Source: an uncultured Ruminococcus sp.
GTDB lineage: Bacteria; Bacillota; Clostridia; Oscillospirales; Ruminococcaceae
Assembly: GCA_947627445.1 (NCBI GenBank)
Contig: CANQWA010000015.1
Coordinates: forward strand, 1-60,837
Reading direction: 5' to 3'
Length of the DNA: 60,837 nt
The notes under the pieces are model-generated. The model did no database searches. It was not told where the DNA came from and saw only the letters and a list, made by a program, of their open reading frames with translations. Of the stretch, positions 50,771 to 58,861 are shown in pieces; position 1 is the first letter of the stretch, and each line of letters opens with the position of its first letter. The translations under genes and the position numbers were made by a program.

Positions 50771-52429
50771 ATGAAAAACCGTGTAATTGCAATTGTCAGT
50801 GCTGTCACCGCTATCTTCTCCGCTGCTGCTTCTCCGGCATTGGCAGCTTCCGCAGCAAACCATGCTGCTGACACTTACGGCATGTCCATCCGGACTGCCG
50901 GCACAAAGGAAAATACCGTGACAGTTTCTTCTCTGGAAACAGCTGAGCACGATGTAACCGTTCGTGTTGGTCTGTACATTGAATCCGATGCATGGAATGC
51001 AGATGACTACATTAACTTGGTTTCCGCCAAATGGAATGCCAGTGATTCTAACATCCACTTCGCAAACTGCACCGATCTGACCAAGATCATGAATAAATCC
51101 GAGTATGCTTACAGCGAAGGCACCGTAATCACCTCTTATGAACCCTACTGCTTCATGACAGCAGTGACCATTCCAAGACGGGGGACAACAGAGATGAATC
51201 GTCCCATCATGACAACCACCACCTCTACCGCATATGATCCTATTTTCGGATCGGCTTTATTCCAGGCTGGTGAGAATCTGGTGACTTTCTCCTATCGTTA
51301 CTATGCTTCTGAGGCTGACAAGGATGCAGATAATGCAGAATTGACATCCAACCGCATGATCCACGTAGATCAGGTTTGTGAGGTTCAGTACGATGAATCA
51401 GGCGATGCTTACTATGAATACAGCTACATTGACCAGGAAACCTACGAAGAAAAGACACAGATCGCTTATCTCCCGGCTTATGACGCTTCTCTGGAAGTCG
51501 GCGCAAAGATCCCGGGTGCAAGCAACACCTTTTTGTGGATCTACCTGGGCACAGACGCAACTGCTTTCTTCGGCGGCGCTTCTGATGAATTCCCGATGGT
51601 CACCTTCGATGTCGTCATCGAAAAAGGAACAGAGTGCGGCACCTACACCGTAGATCTGGACACAGAAGGGCAGACCACCTTCCTGTCCGGCAACACCAGT
51701 TCATCTCACGCACCGGCATTCACGCAGGGTCTGACCATTGTAGTCGATGACAGCATTCCGGTTGAACCGGATGTTGCAACGGATATCACTGTTGCAGAAG
51801 CCGTAGATGCCGGCTTAGCAGACGCAGCTTCTGCCGTGCCGGAAAATCCGATCACCACGGAAGAAACCACAACCACCACAGAAGAGACCACCACAACTAC
51901 CACGGAAGAAACCACGACTACCACCGAAGAGACGACAACTACCACCGAAGAAACCACCACAACAACCACTACCACCACACTGGGATTCGACGAGTTGGAC
52001 GAAGATCTGGACGTCAACGAAATCAGCCATCTGAGCCTGAACTATGAGGGAACAGATGCAGTGACATGGCTTTCTGACCACCCGGGCATCGTAGAAATTA
52101 GCGGCAATGGCAGCGATGCAGTTCTGACCGCAGTTATGCCGGGTGAGGCAACTATCTACGCAATGGTTGACGGCAGAGTTGCCGCTTGCCATGTTGTTGT
52201 AACGGCAATGGATATCCCGGCGCTGTATGGTGACGTCAACAAGGACGGCACACTGACACTGGCAGATGTCGTTCTGCTGAACCGTGCAATTGCGGGCAAC
52301 GTCAATCTGGACTATTACGCAAGGAATAATGCAGACTGCAACCTGGACAAAACAATAGACGTTTCAGACGCAATTCTGATTCAGCAGTTCCTGACTCGTG
52401 TCATTGGCGAACTGCCCTACACCCTCTAA
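50771..52429 (+). CDS. Secreted dockerin protein with a probable cohesin-like domain
   Basis: 552 residues. Signal peptide MKNRVIAIVSAVTAIFSAAA, cut near ALAAS. Residues ~45-325 contain beta-strand patterns typical of ruminococcal cohesins (VTVRVGLYIESDAW, INLVSAKW, FPMVTFDVVIEKGT, CGTYTVDL). A Thr/Glu linker follows (about 360-405, repeated EETTTTT). Next is a BIG2-like domain (about 415-478, AVTWLSDHPGIVEISG to GEATIYAMVDG) and then a type I dockerin (about 483-550) with loops GDVNKDGTLTLADVVLLNRA and ADCNLDKTIDVSDAILIQQF. A cohesin plus dockerin would make it a small adaptor scaffoldin. The dockerin call is firm. The cohesin call is an inference from pattern. Confidence 0.85.
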   Translation: MKNRVIAIVSAVTAIFSAAASPALAASAANHAADTYGMSIRTAGTKENTVTVSSLETAEHDVTVRVGLYIESDAWNADDYINLVSAKWNASDSNIHFANCTDLTKIMNKSEYAYSEGTVITSYEPYCFMTAVTIPRRGTTEMNRPIMTTTTSTAYDPIFGSALFQAGENLVTFSYRYYASEADKDADNAELTSNRMIHVDQVCEVQYDESGDAYYEYSYIDQETYEEKTQIAYLPAYDASLEVGAKIPGASNTFLWIYLGTDATAFFGGASDEFPMVTFDVVIEKGTECGTYTVDLDTEGQTTFLSGNTSSSHAPAFTQGLTIVVDDSIPVEPDVATDITVAEAVDAGLADAASAVPENPITTEETTTTTEETTTTTTEETTTTTEETTTTTEETTTTTTTTTLGFDELDEDLDVNEISHLSLNYEGTDAVTWLSDHPGIVEISGNGSDAVLTAVMPGEATIYAMVDGRVAACHVVVTAMDIPALYGDVNKDGTLTLADVVLLNRAIAGNVNLDYYARNNADCNLDKTIDVSDAILIQQFLTRVIGELPYTL

Positions 52430-52461
52430 TTTGACATCATCCTAATAGGTTCAATTGCATC

Positions 52462-52504
52462 AAAAACCGCCGCACGTTTCCCCCTTTCGTGCGACGGTTT
52501 TTTG
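52462..52504 (+). terminator. Terminator of the cohesin/dockerin gene
   Basis: AAAACCGCCGCACG pairs with CGTGCGACGGTTTT (one mismatch), followed by T-runs. Confidence 0.85.
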
Positions 52505-52577
52505 ATGAGGTGACATTGCACAAAAGCTGTGCAGTGCCGCCCTGATGTTTTCATTTGGATTGGTGTTTCTCTCAATC

Positions 52578-52623
52578 GGCAAACCCGTACAAAGCCGCTA
52601 GGCGCTCTTTGTACGGGTTTGCC
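52578..52623 (+). repeat. Family B short element, 46 bp
   Basis: GGCAAACCCGTACAAAG and CTTTGTACGGGTTTGCC are exact inverted repeats. Both arms share the C-to-T/G-to-A change relative to other copies (GTAC for GCAC), again pairing-preserving. Confidence 0.8.
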
Positions 52624-52671
52624 GATCTGTTTCTTTGGGGTAAGAGGTACAGCAAAGATGCAATTTCGCAG

Positions 52672-53034
52672 TTAGCCCCCTTTTGCATGCTCAGTACTTG
52701 GCTCTCCGTTTTCTGTTCCGCTACCTGCTGCGTCAGAGCGAACCCTAATACAGGTGCTGTTAATATAGAGGATATCTGAGCGAATGTCAAGAATATTTTG
52801 ACGCCGCATTTCTTCCAAAATTTTTTGCATGGTTCCATTTTGAAACCATCGATGGAATCTCATATAAATTGTGTGCCAGTTTCCGTACTTTTTCGGCAAT
52901 GCCCTCCACTTGCATCCGCTTTCCATCATGTACAACAATGCACACAAAAATTGATAATGCGTTATTTTAGATGGCTTCCGTTCAACTGGCATCAGATGCT
53001 CTATCGTTGAGAATTGTTTTCTTGTCAGTTTCAT
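52672..53034 (-). pseudogene. IS5-family transposase, N-terminal remnant
   Basis: 120 residues matching the first ORF of IS5/IS427-type elements: KLTRKQFSTIEHLMP, the DUF4096-type block ESGCKWRALPKKYGNWHTIY, RFHRWFQNGTMQKIL, and YINSTCIRVRSDAAGS, where the first catalytic Asp should stand but Asn is present. The second part with the remaining catalytic Asp and Glu residues is missing. It is cut near 52672, close to a family B short element. Inactive. Confidence 0.8.
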
Positions 53035-53301
53035 ATTCTTAATTTTATTGCATTTTTGCTCTTTTTTAGATCTTTATGTGAACACACGCTAATTTTACTC
53101 GGCAAATTTTCAAACAAGCGTGTCTCCTCCTTTCCCATGAAAGGCAACCCCCGAGGAAAACCTCAAAAGCAGCAAAATACTGTCTGAAAAAGCATCTGCA
53201 AAATCACTCAAAAACATTGAAATAATCCTGAGCTTGTGGTATAATATACAATTAGGGTTTTTATATCATTTTGTCAATGCGTATATTTTCCCCTTAATTC
53301 T
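53035..53301 (-). other. Truncated divergent transcription unit opposite the XRE gene
   Basis: Downstream of the minus-strand promoter at 53302-53329, AAAGGAGG (53128-53135 region) leads to a TTG and a frame of about 28 codons (FENLPSKISVCSHKD) that ends at the IS5 start. It may be the 5' end of a gene replaced by the IS element. A hairpin with CCCCCGAGG/CCTC also lies here. Confidence 0.35.
53217..53245 (+). promoter_or_regulatory. Promoter of the XRE regulator
   Basis: TTGAAA (53217-53222), 17-base spacer, TATAAT (53240-53245). Both CTCA-N6-TGAG operators lie downstream, in the leader. Confidence 0.65.
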
Positions 53302-53329
53302 ATTATACTCATTTTTATGAGTATGTCAA
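53302..53329 (-). promoter_or_regulatory. Divergent promoter overlapping operator 1
   Basis: Minus strand: TTGACA (53324-53329), 16-base spacer, TATAAT (53302-53307). The spacer holds the palindrome ATACTCAT-TTTT-ATGAGTAT (53305-53324), so a repressor bound there would block the promoter. Confidence 0.75.
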
Positions 53330-53353
53330 TCTATTTTTGCTCATTTATCTGAG
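53308..53353. promoter_or_regulatory. Paired operators CTCA-N6-TGAG
   Basis: Operator 1 is CTCATTTTTATGAG (53308-53321). Operator 2 is CTCATTTATCTGAG (53340-53353). Same half-sites, same spacing, centres 32 bases apart (about three helical turns). They lie just before the XRE gene, as expected for autoregulation. Confidence 0.7.
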
Positions 53354-53391
53354 TTTCTGCTTTTTTCACAAATTTAGGAAGTGATTTTTGT

Positions 53392-53730
53392 ATGTTTTAT
53401 GAAAGACTGCATCAATTGTGCAAGGAACGCAACAGCACAATATCAGCCATGCTAAAAGAACTTGGTCTGAGCACAGGCAGTACAGGCAATTGGAAAAAGG
53501 GTCAGCTTCCGAAAGGGGATATCCTGGTGAAAATCGCTGATTATCTGGACACTTCTATTGACTATATCATTTTCGGGGAATATAAATCCAATTTAACAGA
53601 CGAAGAAAAGCATCTGCTTGAACTGTATCGATCCACGCCGGATAAAGCGAAATACAAAGTCGTTTGCGATTTTGAAGATATTGTCCATACAGAGATAGGA
53701 AAAAATCCCGCCAATAAAAATTCGGAATAA
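53392..53730 (+). CDS. XRE-family transcriptional regulator
   Basis: 112 residues. An N-terminal helix-turn-helix of the Cro/C1 type (ERLHQLCKERNSTISAMLKE, LGLSTGSTGNWKKGQLPKGD, ILVKIADYLDTSIDYIIFG). The C-terminal helix pair (about 65-105) probably dimerises. It has an AGGAAGTG site. Two identical-type operators and a divergent promoter lie upstream, but the divergent gene seems to be gone. It is probably a leftover or self-contained repressor of phage or accessory type. Confidence 0.88.
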   Translation: MFYERLHQLCKERNSTISAMLKELGLSTGSTGNWKKGQLPKGDILVKIADYLDTSIDYIIFGEYKSNLTDEEKHLLELYRSTPDKAKYKVVCDFEDIVHTEIGKNPANKNSE

Positions 53731-53737
53731 CGGCAAA

Positions 53738-53769
53738 AAATGCTCCTCTCTTATCCACGAGGAGCATTT
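53738..53769. terminator. Hairpin between the XRE and SCP2 genes
   Basis: AAATGCTCCTC (53738-53748) pairs exactly with GAGGAGCATTT (53759-53769). The U-run is short. It serves convergent genes. Confidence 0.65.
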
Positions 53770-53908
53770 CCTATTTTCAAAATCTGTCTGAACAAAAGAA
53801 CTGCCGCAAATTTTCATGCGGCAGCTTCTCTTGAGATTCTGAAAGATATAAAATGATTGTTTTTGGAACGAAAATCAACTGATTTGCAACACGATATCCA
53901 ACAAAATC

Positions 53909-54289
53909 TCACTTCTTCTTGGCAATCTTCTTCTGCATTTTTTCAGCCTTCTCAGCCTTTTCTCTCACACTATTGATCATGTCCGAAAATGCCAGAGCCT
54001 TTTCGATGCTGCCCTCGACCTTCAGTTTACCCACAGTAAATGCCATTACCGGATTCAACGAGCCTTCACATATTTTCAAGAAATCCTTGCCGGAGACAAT
54101 GAAAATACAGTCACGGTCATAATATTCATAGGGCGCAACAGCAACAGTACCGTCACTGATCTCGATATAGAATGCGCCCTCACCCTCGCCAATGATATTG
54201 ACTTGTACAGCAATATGACCCTTTGCTTCGCTGAAATCACCAACAGAGATCAGCTCCTTGGTTCGAGTAACAATTTCTTCATAAGTCAT
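53909..54289 (-). CDS. SCP2 sterol-binding domain protein
   Basis: 126 residues. The SCP2-like fold is suggested by GHIAVQVNIIGEGEGAFYIE, CIFIVSGKDFLKICEGSLNP and MAFTVGKLKVEGSIEKALAF, a pattern shared with bacterial SCP2 proteins that bind hydrophobic ligands. A Lys-rich tail ends the protein. No signal peptide. AAGGTTGAACC precedes the ATG and a clear promoter lies upstream. The ligand is unknown. Confidence 0.85.
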   Translation of the reverse strand: MTYEEIVTRTKELISVGDFSEAKGHIAVQVNIIGEGEGAFYIEISDGTVAVAPYEYYDRDCIFIVSGKDFLKICEGSLNPVMAFTVGKLKVEGSIEKALAFSDMINSVREKAEKAEKMQKKIAKKK

Positions 54290-54349
54290 GATGGTTCAAC
54301 CTTCCTTCCATAAATCATAGGATGAAACAGTGGTACACTGTATGATTCT

Positions 54350-54378
54350 ATTATACCACGTTTTTCAGAAAAGGTCAA
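54350..54378 (-). promoter_or_regulatory. Promoter of the SCP2 gene
   Basis: Minus strand: TTGACC (54373-54378), 17-base spacer, TATAAT (54350-54355). Confidence 0.8.
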
Positions 54379-54483
54379 ATGGAGCGTTTTCCCGGTTTTT
54401 AGAGCATCAACAGGCTTGAACCAAAATCTGCCCTTTCTTTTTGTATCATTTGCAGAGAATCTTCTCATATTTCAGGAAGATAC

Positions 54484-54512
54484 TTGACATTTTTCATCAT
54501 ATGTGCTAAAAT
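54484..54512 (+). promoter_or_regulatory. Promoter of the GGDEF-EAL gene
   Basis: TTGACA (54484-54489), 17-base spacer, TAAAAT (54507-54512). The leader contains a small CACGCG/CGTGTG hairpin. No c-di-GMP riboswitch is seen. Confidence 0.75.
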
Positions 54513-54592
54513 ATGATCAGTATATTTGAAATAGATGGTATATCTTAACATCAAAGCCACGCGCAGTTCCGTGTGACCGGAGGATGATATAT

Positions 54593-56881
54593 ATGACAAA
54601 ATTGGCTTATGTGATTGCATTGTATCTCACATCCTTTTTCATATTTGGCTGTATCTTTTGTAATCTGATCAAAATAAAAAACAATTGCATCGAAAAACCA
54701 GTGCGCCAGCTGCTGCTCATCGCCGCTGCTGCACTGATGACTTATGCCTCTGCCCTTCTACTGCCTGTCAAGCTGGCAGCAGATCTGATATTCAGCATAT
54801 ACAACTGCTTTATTGACGCTATGGTGGTCAGTCTGCTGCTCTTTGTGCGCCAATTTACCGGATTGAAGCCCTGGATCAAGCGAGAGATATGGATTGTTTC
54901 CGGCATGATGACACTGGACTGGATTTTTATGCTGACAAATCCCTGGACAAAACTGGTCTACCGCACAGATCTTGGGTCAGATAACATGGGCGCTGCCTAT
55001 TATTACATCGCTGAAAGAGAACCTCTTTATGCCTATCATTTGTTCTTCGTCTACGGGTCGGTTCTCCTTCTGATGATCGTATTAGTACACAAACTGATAC
55101 TCACACCAAAGACCTATCAAATGAAATATTCTACCATATTTATCTCCCTGTGTGTCGTCGTTGCCCTTCATGTGACATATCTGAATTTTAACTTTAATTT
55201 TGACTATTCTTTGTTCTTCTACGCCGTGACTGCCTTTGCCATCTTCTATTTCTCCTTATATTTCGTCCCCAAGGGACTGATGAAAAGCATTCTGTTCTAC
55301 TCCGTCGCCAGCATGAAGACCGGCATTATCTGCGTCGATATTGATGGAAAATGCATTCACGCCAACAAGGCGGCTGCTCTCTATTGCCAAGACGAAAACA
55401 ACAAATGTAACTTCAGCGCACAGGTGCAGGCATGGTTTACGGAATTCCCGGAAATGAAAAACGAGGACAAGATCTGGGATTATTCCCGCACGGCAAACGG
55501 TGAAACAATGTACTACACCTGTGAATACAAACAAATTTTTGACAAAAAGCAGAGATACATTGGCTGCTTCTTCATCCTTCATGATAGAACAGAAGCACAT
55601 TGCCGTCTGGCGGAAGAAAAATACCGTGCCACACATGATGTTCTCACAGGAATCTATAACAAAGAACATTTTGCCAGGAAAGCATCGGAACGGCTTCAGG
55701 AGTATCCGGACAAAGAATTCTGCATGGTTGCCATTGACATCAAGAATTTCAAGTTGGTCAACGACCTCTTCGGTGTGGAAATGGGTGATATTGTCCTGAA
55801 AAAAGTGGCACAGTCTATTGCATCTCTCGCCAGCGAGCTGAGCATCTATGGCAGGATCACGAATGACCGCTTCTGCATTCTCATGCCGAAAGAGCGGTTT
55901 CATGAAGAAGTATTCGTGGAGGAATCTGCAAAATTCAATACCATATTGGACAACTCTGTCTATAAGCTTTATGCCCATTTTGGCGTATACTTCATTACCG
56001 ACCCAACCATCAAAATATCGATCATGTGCGACCGGGCATTCCTGGCGATCCGCTCTATCAAAGACAGTTATCAGACAGTGGTCGCCTACTATAAGGAGGC
56101 GCTGCGTGACAGCTTTGTCAGCGAACACAAGGTGATCAGTGAATTCGATCATGCGATCTCAGACAGACAATTCCACGCCTTTATCCAGCCTCAAGTAACC
56201 GTAAGCGGCAGAATTTTCGGCGGCGAAGCGCTTGTACGCTGGATTCATCCCATTGAAGGGTTGGTTGCACCCTATAAGTTTATCGACATCTTTGAACGTA
56301 CCGGTCTCATCAGCCGGCTGGACCCTTATATCTGGGAAACCGCTTGTATGCAGTTGAGAAAATGGCATGATGATGGCTATACAGATCACTATATTTCCGT
56401 CAACATCTCCCAAAAGGATTTTCTGCTGATTGATGTGTACAAAACCCTGGTGGATCTGGTGCAGAAATACCGCATTCCGCCCCATAGTCTCCACCTGGAG
56501 ATCACCGAGACTTCCATCATGAACAATCCCAAGGAACAGATCCCTCTCATCAGCAAACTGCGAAGCTTCGGCTTTGTCATTGAGATTGACGATTTCGGCA
56601 GCGGGTATTCCTCTTTGAATACCTTGAAAGATCTCCCGGCAGATGTACTGAAGATCGACATGGGATTTCTCAGCAAGACCGATAATACCGAGCGGAGCAT
56701 GACGATCCTCAAAATGATCATTTCTCTGGCGAAAGCCTTGCATATGGAGGTCATTACCGAGGGCGTGGAAACACGGGAACAGGTGGATTTTCTGACAGAA
56801 TTTGGCTGTGATATGTTCCAAGGGTATTATTTTGCAAAACCCATGCAAGTAACTGATTTTGAGATACAGTATTTGCAGTAA
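54593..56881 (+). CDS. Membrane GGDEF-EAL protein, probable c-di-GMP phosphodiesterase
   Basis: 762 residues from the ATG 9 bases after GGAGG. Seven hydrophobic helices (residues 5-225) resemble the histidine-kinase 7TM sensor module. A PAS-like segment (about 230-340) follows, then GGDEF (about 345-500) with DVLTGIYNKEH and DIKNFKLVNDLFG, but the active-site loop reads GRITNDRF instead of GG(D/E)EF, so cyclase activity is lost. The EAL domain (about 515-755) is intact: GGEALVRWIHP, SVNISQKDF, LEITETSIM, IDDFGSGYSS, DVLKIDM and ITEGVET. It should degrade c-di-GMP, with the degenerate GGDEF perhaps binding GTP as a regulator. Confidence 0.92.
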   Translation: MTKLAYVIALYLTSFFIFGCIFCNLIKIKNNCIEKPVRQLLLIAAAALMTYASALLLPVKLAADLIFSIYNCFIDAMVVSLLLFVRQFTGLKPWIKREIWIVSGMMTLDWIFMLTNPWTKLVYRTDLGSDNMGAAYYYIAEREPLYAYHLFFVYGSVLLLMIVLVHKLILTPKTYQMKYSTIFISLCVVVALHVTYLNFNFNFDYSLFFYAVTAFAIFYFSLYFVPKGLMKSILFYSVASMKTGIICVDIDGKCIHANKAAALYCQDENNKCNFSAQVQAWFTEFPEMKNEDKIWDYSRTANGETMYYTCEYKQIFDKKQRYIGCFFILHDRTEAHCRLAEEKYRATHDVLTGIYNKEHFARKASERLQEYPDKEFCMVAIDIKNFKLVNDLFGVEMGDIVLKKVAQSIASLASELSIYGRITNDRFCILMPKERFHEEVFVEESAKFNTILDNSVYKLYAHFGVYFITDPTIKISIMCDRAFLAIRSIKDSYQTVVAYYKEALRDSFVSEHKVISEFDHAISDRQFHAFIQPQVTVSGRIFGGEALVRWIHPIEGLVAPYKFIDIFERTGLISRLDPYIWETACMQLRKWHDDGYTDHYISVNISQKDFLLIDVYKTLVDLVQKYRIPPHSLHLEITETSIMNNPKEQIPLISKLRSFGFVIEIDDFGSGYSSLNTLKDLPADVLKIDMGFLSKTDNTERSMTILKMIISLAKALHMEVITEGVETREQVDFLTEFGCDMFQGYYFAKPMQVTDFEIQYLQ

Positions 56882-56890
56882 GCATGAAAA

Positions 56891-56925
56891 GCCGTCCGCA
56901 GGCAGCAGATACGGACGGTTTTTTT
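56891..56925 (+). terminator. Terminator of the GGDEF-EAL gene
   Basis: CCGTCCG (56892-56898) pairs with CGGACGG (56912-56918), followed by T7. Confidence 0.88.
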
Positions 56926-56927
56926 AC

Positions 56928-56973
56928 GGCAAACCCGCACAAAGCACGCTTGACAGCTTTGCACGGTGTTGCC
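56928..56973 (+). repeat. Family B short element, 46 bp, before the pseudouridine synthase gene
   Basis: GGCAAACCCGCACAAAG and GCTTTGCACGGTGTTGCC form imperfect inverted ends around CACGCTTGACA. It is directly after a terminator and before the AAGGAGG site of the next gene. Confidence 0.75.
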
Positions 56974-57006
56974 GAAAAGATACACACAAGGAGGCGAATA
57001 TCTCTT

Positions 57007-57999
57007 ATGAGGCAATTCTACATTGCAGAAAACGACAGCGGTCAGCGATTGGATCGTTTTCTCCAGAAGGCACTCCCCCATCTGCGAAAAAGCATGCTCT
57101 ACAAAGCCATCCGCACCAAGAACATCAAAGTGAACCGAAAACGCTGTACCCCACAGCAACAGCTCTTTCCCGGCGATCAAATCGACTGCTATCTCAAGGA
57201 TGACAACCTTCCTGTGCAATCAACCTTTCCGGAAAAAGAACCGGAATTTCTTCAGGCACCGGATACACTGGACATTCTCTATGAGGATGATCAGCTCCTG
57301 CTGGTCTGCAAGCCTGTGGGACTAGTGGTACACTGCGACAACCGGCAGACACCGGACACACTGATCCACCGGGTGCTGCACTATCTCTACCGCACCGGGG
57401 CTTACAATCCTGCACAGGAACAGAGCTTTACACCAGCGCTGTGTAATCGTTTGGATCGGAACACCGGCGGTATTGTCATTGCTGCCAAAACCGCCGCAGC
57501 GCTCCGTGAGGTCAATCGTCTGATTCGGGAAAATAAGATACACAAAACCTATCTCTGTCTCACCGTAGGGACACCGAAACCTCCGGCAGCAATTCTTCAT
57601 GCATGGCACAAAAAATCCGACACACACAATATGGTCATGATCCGTGACACCAAGTCAGAGGGCTTTCAGGAGATCATTACCGGCTATCAGGTCGTGGCTT
57701 TCAATCCGCGTCATGCTCTTTTATCGGTGGATCTGATCACCGGACGCACCCATCAGATCCGAGCACATCTGTCCCATATCGGCACGCCAATCCTGGGTGA
57801 CACCAAGTACGGGAATATGAAAGAAAACCGCACTCTGCACTGTAAACATCAGCAGCTCTGGGCGTACCAACTGACCTTTCAGACCGATGCAGACAGCTGT
57901 CTGGCAAACTTAAACGGTCTAACGGTAAAAACTTCCCTGCCGGCGTTTGCAGCAAAGGAGTTCCCGGAGATTTCTATGCGGTCAGATTCTCAACCCTGA
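57007..57999 (+). CDS. RluA/RluD-family pseudouridine synthase
   Basis: 330 residues starting MRQFYIAENDSGQRLDRFL, ATG after AAGGAGG. An S4 RNA-binding domain comes first (about 12-75), then the catalytic domain with VVHCDNRQ, the active-site Asp in LCNRLDRNTGGIVI, and LSVDLITGRTHQIRAHLSHI near the C-terminal third. It isomerises uridines in rRNA or tRNA, and the exact sites cannot be read from sequence. Its last bases overlap the 3' end of the convergent yunB. Confidence 0.92.
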   Translation: MRQFYIAENDSGQRLDRFLQKALPHLRKSMLYKAIRTKNIKVNRKRCTPQQQLFPGDQIDCYLKDDNLPVQSTFPEKEPEFLQAPDTLDILYEDDQLLLVCKPVGLVVHCDNRQTPDTLIHRVLHYLYRTGAYNPAQEQSFTPALCNRLDRNTGGIVIAAKTAAALREVNRLIRENKIHKTYLCLTVGTPKPPAAILHAWHKKSDTHNMVMIRDTKSEGFQEIITGYQVVAFNPRHALLSVDLITGRTHQIRAHLSHIGTPILGDTKYGNMKENRTLHCKHQQLWAYQLTFQTDADSCLANLNGLTVKTSLPAFAAKEFPEISMRSDSQP

Positions 58000-58643
58000 T
58001 CCCCTGCAATCTCCAGATAGGCATCCGGCACACGCCCCACCAGCACGGTTTCGGAGATCAGGCAATCATATACCGTTGACACTTCCGTTTCCGAAAAGGG
58101 AATAGCTGCCGTCAGGTCTGCCGTCACGACCACACGGATTCGATGACAAGTCTGGTTGATGCCGGCAGCTTCCAACTCGCTGATGATCTTCACAGAGGCA
58201 TTTCCTACCGGCAGCAGCCGCACGGGAATCGTTGGACCATGCCCAGCAAAAAGCCACACTCCACTGGCTGTTCCCAAAGGAATTTTCAGCGTGGCATTCC
58301 GGCAATCTTCCATTTTTTGCTGCACGGCAAATAGCATGGCAGATTGCAGCCGGCTGAGCTGCTCTGTATGGGTTTCCACAGCAGTGATATTCCCAGTTGG
58401 ATCGTAGACCAGACTGGTAAAATTTTCATAGCAATAGGCTTGCTCTTCCAAAGCCTGTGCCGTGCTTTCCGCCATGAGCCGGGAAACAAAGCTGCGTGTT
58501 TCACTTTCACAGAGGGCGCAGAGGGTGGGGCGGATCGACCGATCCATCCGCACCAGAAGCATCACCAGAATGGAAACAATGGTCAGAAATGCGATGGCAG
58601 AACGCACTCTCCTTTTGCGCTGTGCATACACTTGTTTTCGCAA
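57990..58643 (-). CDS. yunB: Sporulation protein YunB homologue
   Basis: 217 residues from a TTG start (reading LRKQVYAQRKRRVRS) 7 bases after GGGAGG. The longer upstream frame runs through a family C repeat and is rejected. A membrane helix (AIAFLTIVSILVMLLV) follows a basic N-terminus, and the rest is extracytoplasmic with the YunB motifs (PLGTASGVWLFAGHGPTIPV; TCHRIRVVVTADLTAAIPFS; VLVGRVPDAYL). YunB is expressed in sporulation under sigma-E in Bacillus and is needed for full spore formation. Its biochemical role is unknown. Confidence 0.88.
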   Translation of the reverse strand: MRKQVYAQRKRRVRSAIAFLTIVSILVMLLVRMDRSIRPTLCALCESETRSFVSRLMAESTAQALEEQAYCYENFTSLVYDPTGNITAVETHTEQLSRLQSAMLFAVQQKMEDCRNATLKIPLGTASGVWLFAGHGPTIPVRLLPVGNASVKIISELEAAGINQTCHRIRVVVTADLTAAIPFSETEVSTVYDCLISETVLVGRVPDAYLEIAGDQG

Positions 58644-58654
58644 GGAAAAGCCTC

Positions 58655-58822
58655 CCTTCTCAGAACCCGCCTTCATCAGAAATGTGCACGGATTTTCCGG
58701 CAGATTTTGGTGAGGACAAGAAAAAAAGCCGCAAGCATGCTCTTTGCCTGGCAAGACTTTTTGACACAGCACTCGCCAAAATCTGCCGGAAAGACGTGTG
58801 CAGCTTTTTGTGAAGAATGGTT
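58655..58822 (-). repeat. Family C long inverted repeat, copy 3, in the yunB leader
   Basis: Arms TGCACGGATTTTCCGGCAGA (58684-58703) and TCTGCCGGAAAGACGTGTGC (58782-58801) are largely complementary, extended by TTTTGGTGAG/CTCGCCAAAA. The core contains AAAAAAAGCCGCAAGCATGC and TGCCTGGCAAGAC. The ends carry TTCTCAGAACC and GGTTCTCAG. It could fold into a hairpin of about 165 bases. Confidence 0.8.
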
Positions 58823-58861
58823 CTCAGAAAAAACGGACGGCAATCGCCGCCCGTTACTGTG

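Noticed and set aside
51850-51975. A CRISPR-like or tandem DNA repeat at the ACC-rich stretch
   Set aside because: It is a low-complexity Thr/Glu linker inside the dockerin protein gene, with no spacers.
54513-54592. A c-di-GMP riboswitch before the GGDEF-EAL gene
   Set aside because: The conserved aptamer blocks are absent. Only a small hairpin is seen.
58644-58772. An N-terminal extension of yunB
   Set aside because: The extra residues are encoded by a family C repeat. A TTG with a GGGAGG site follows it and fits the family.
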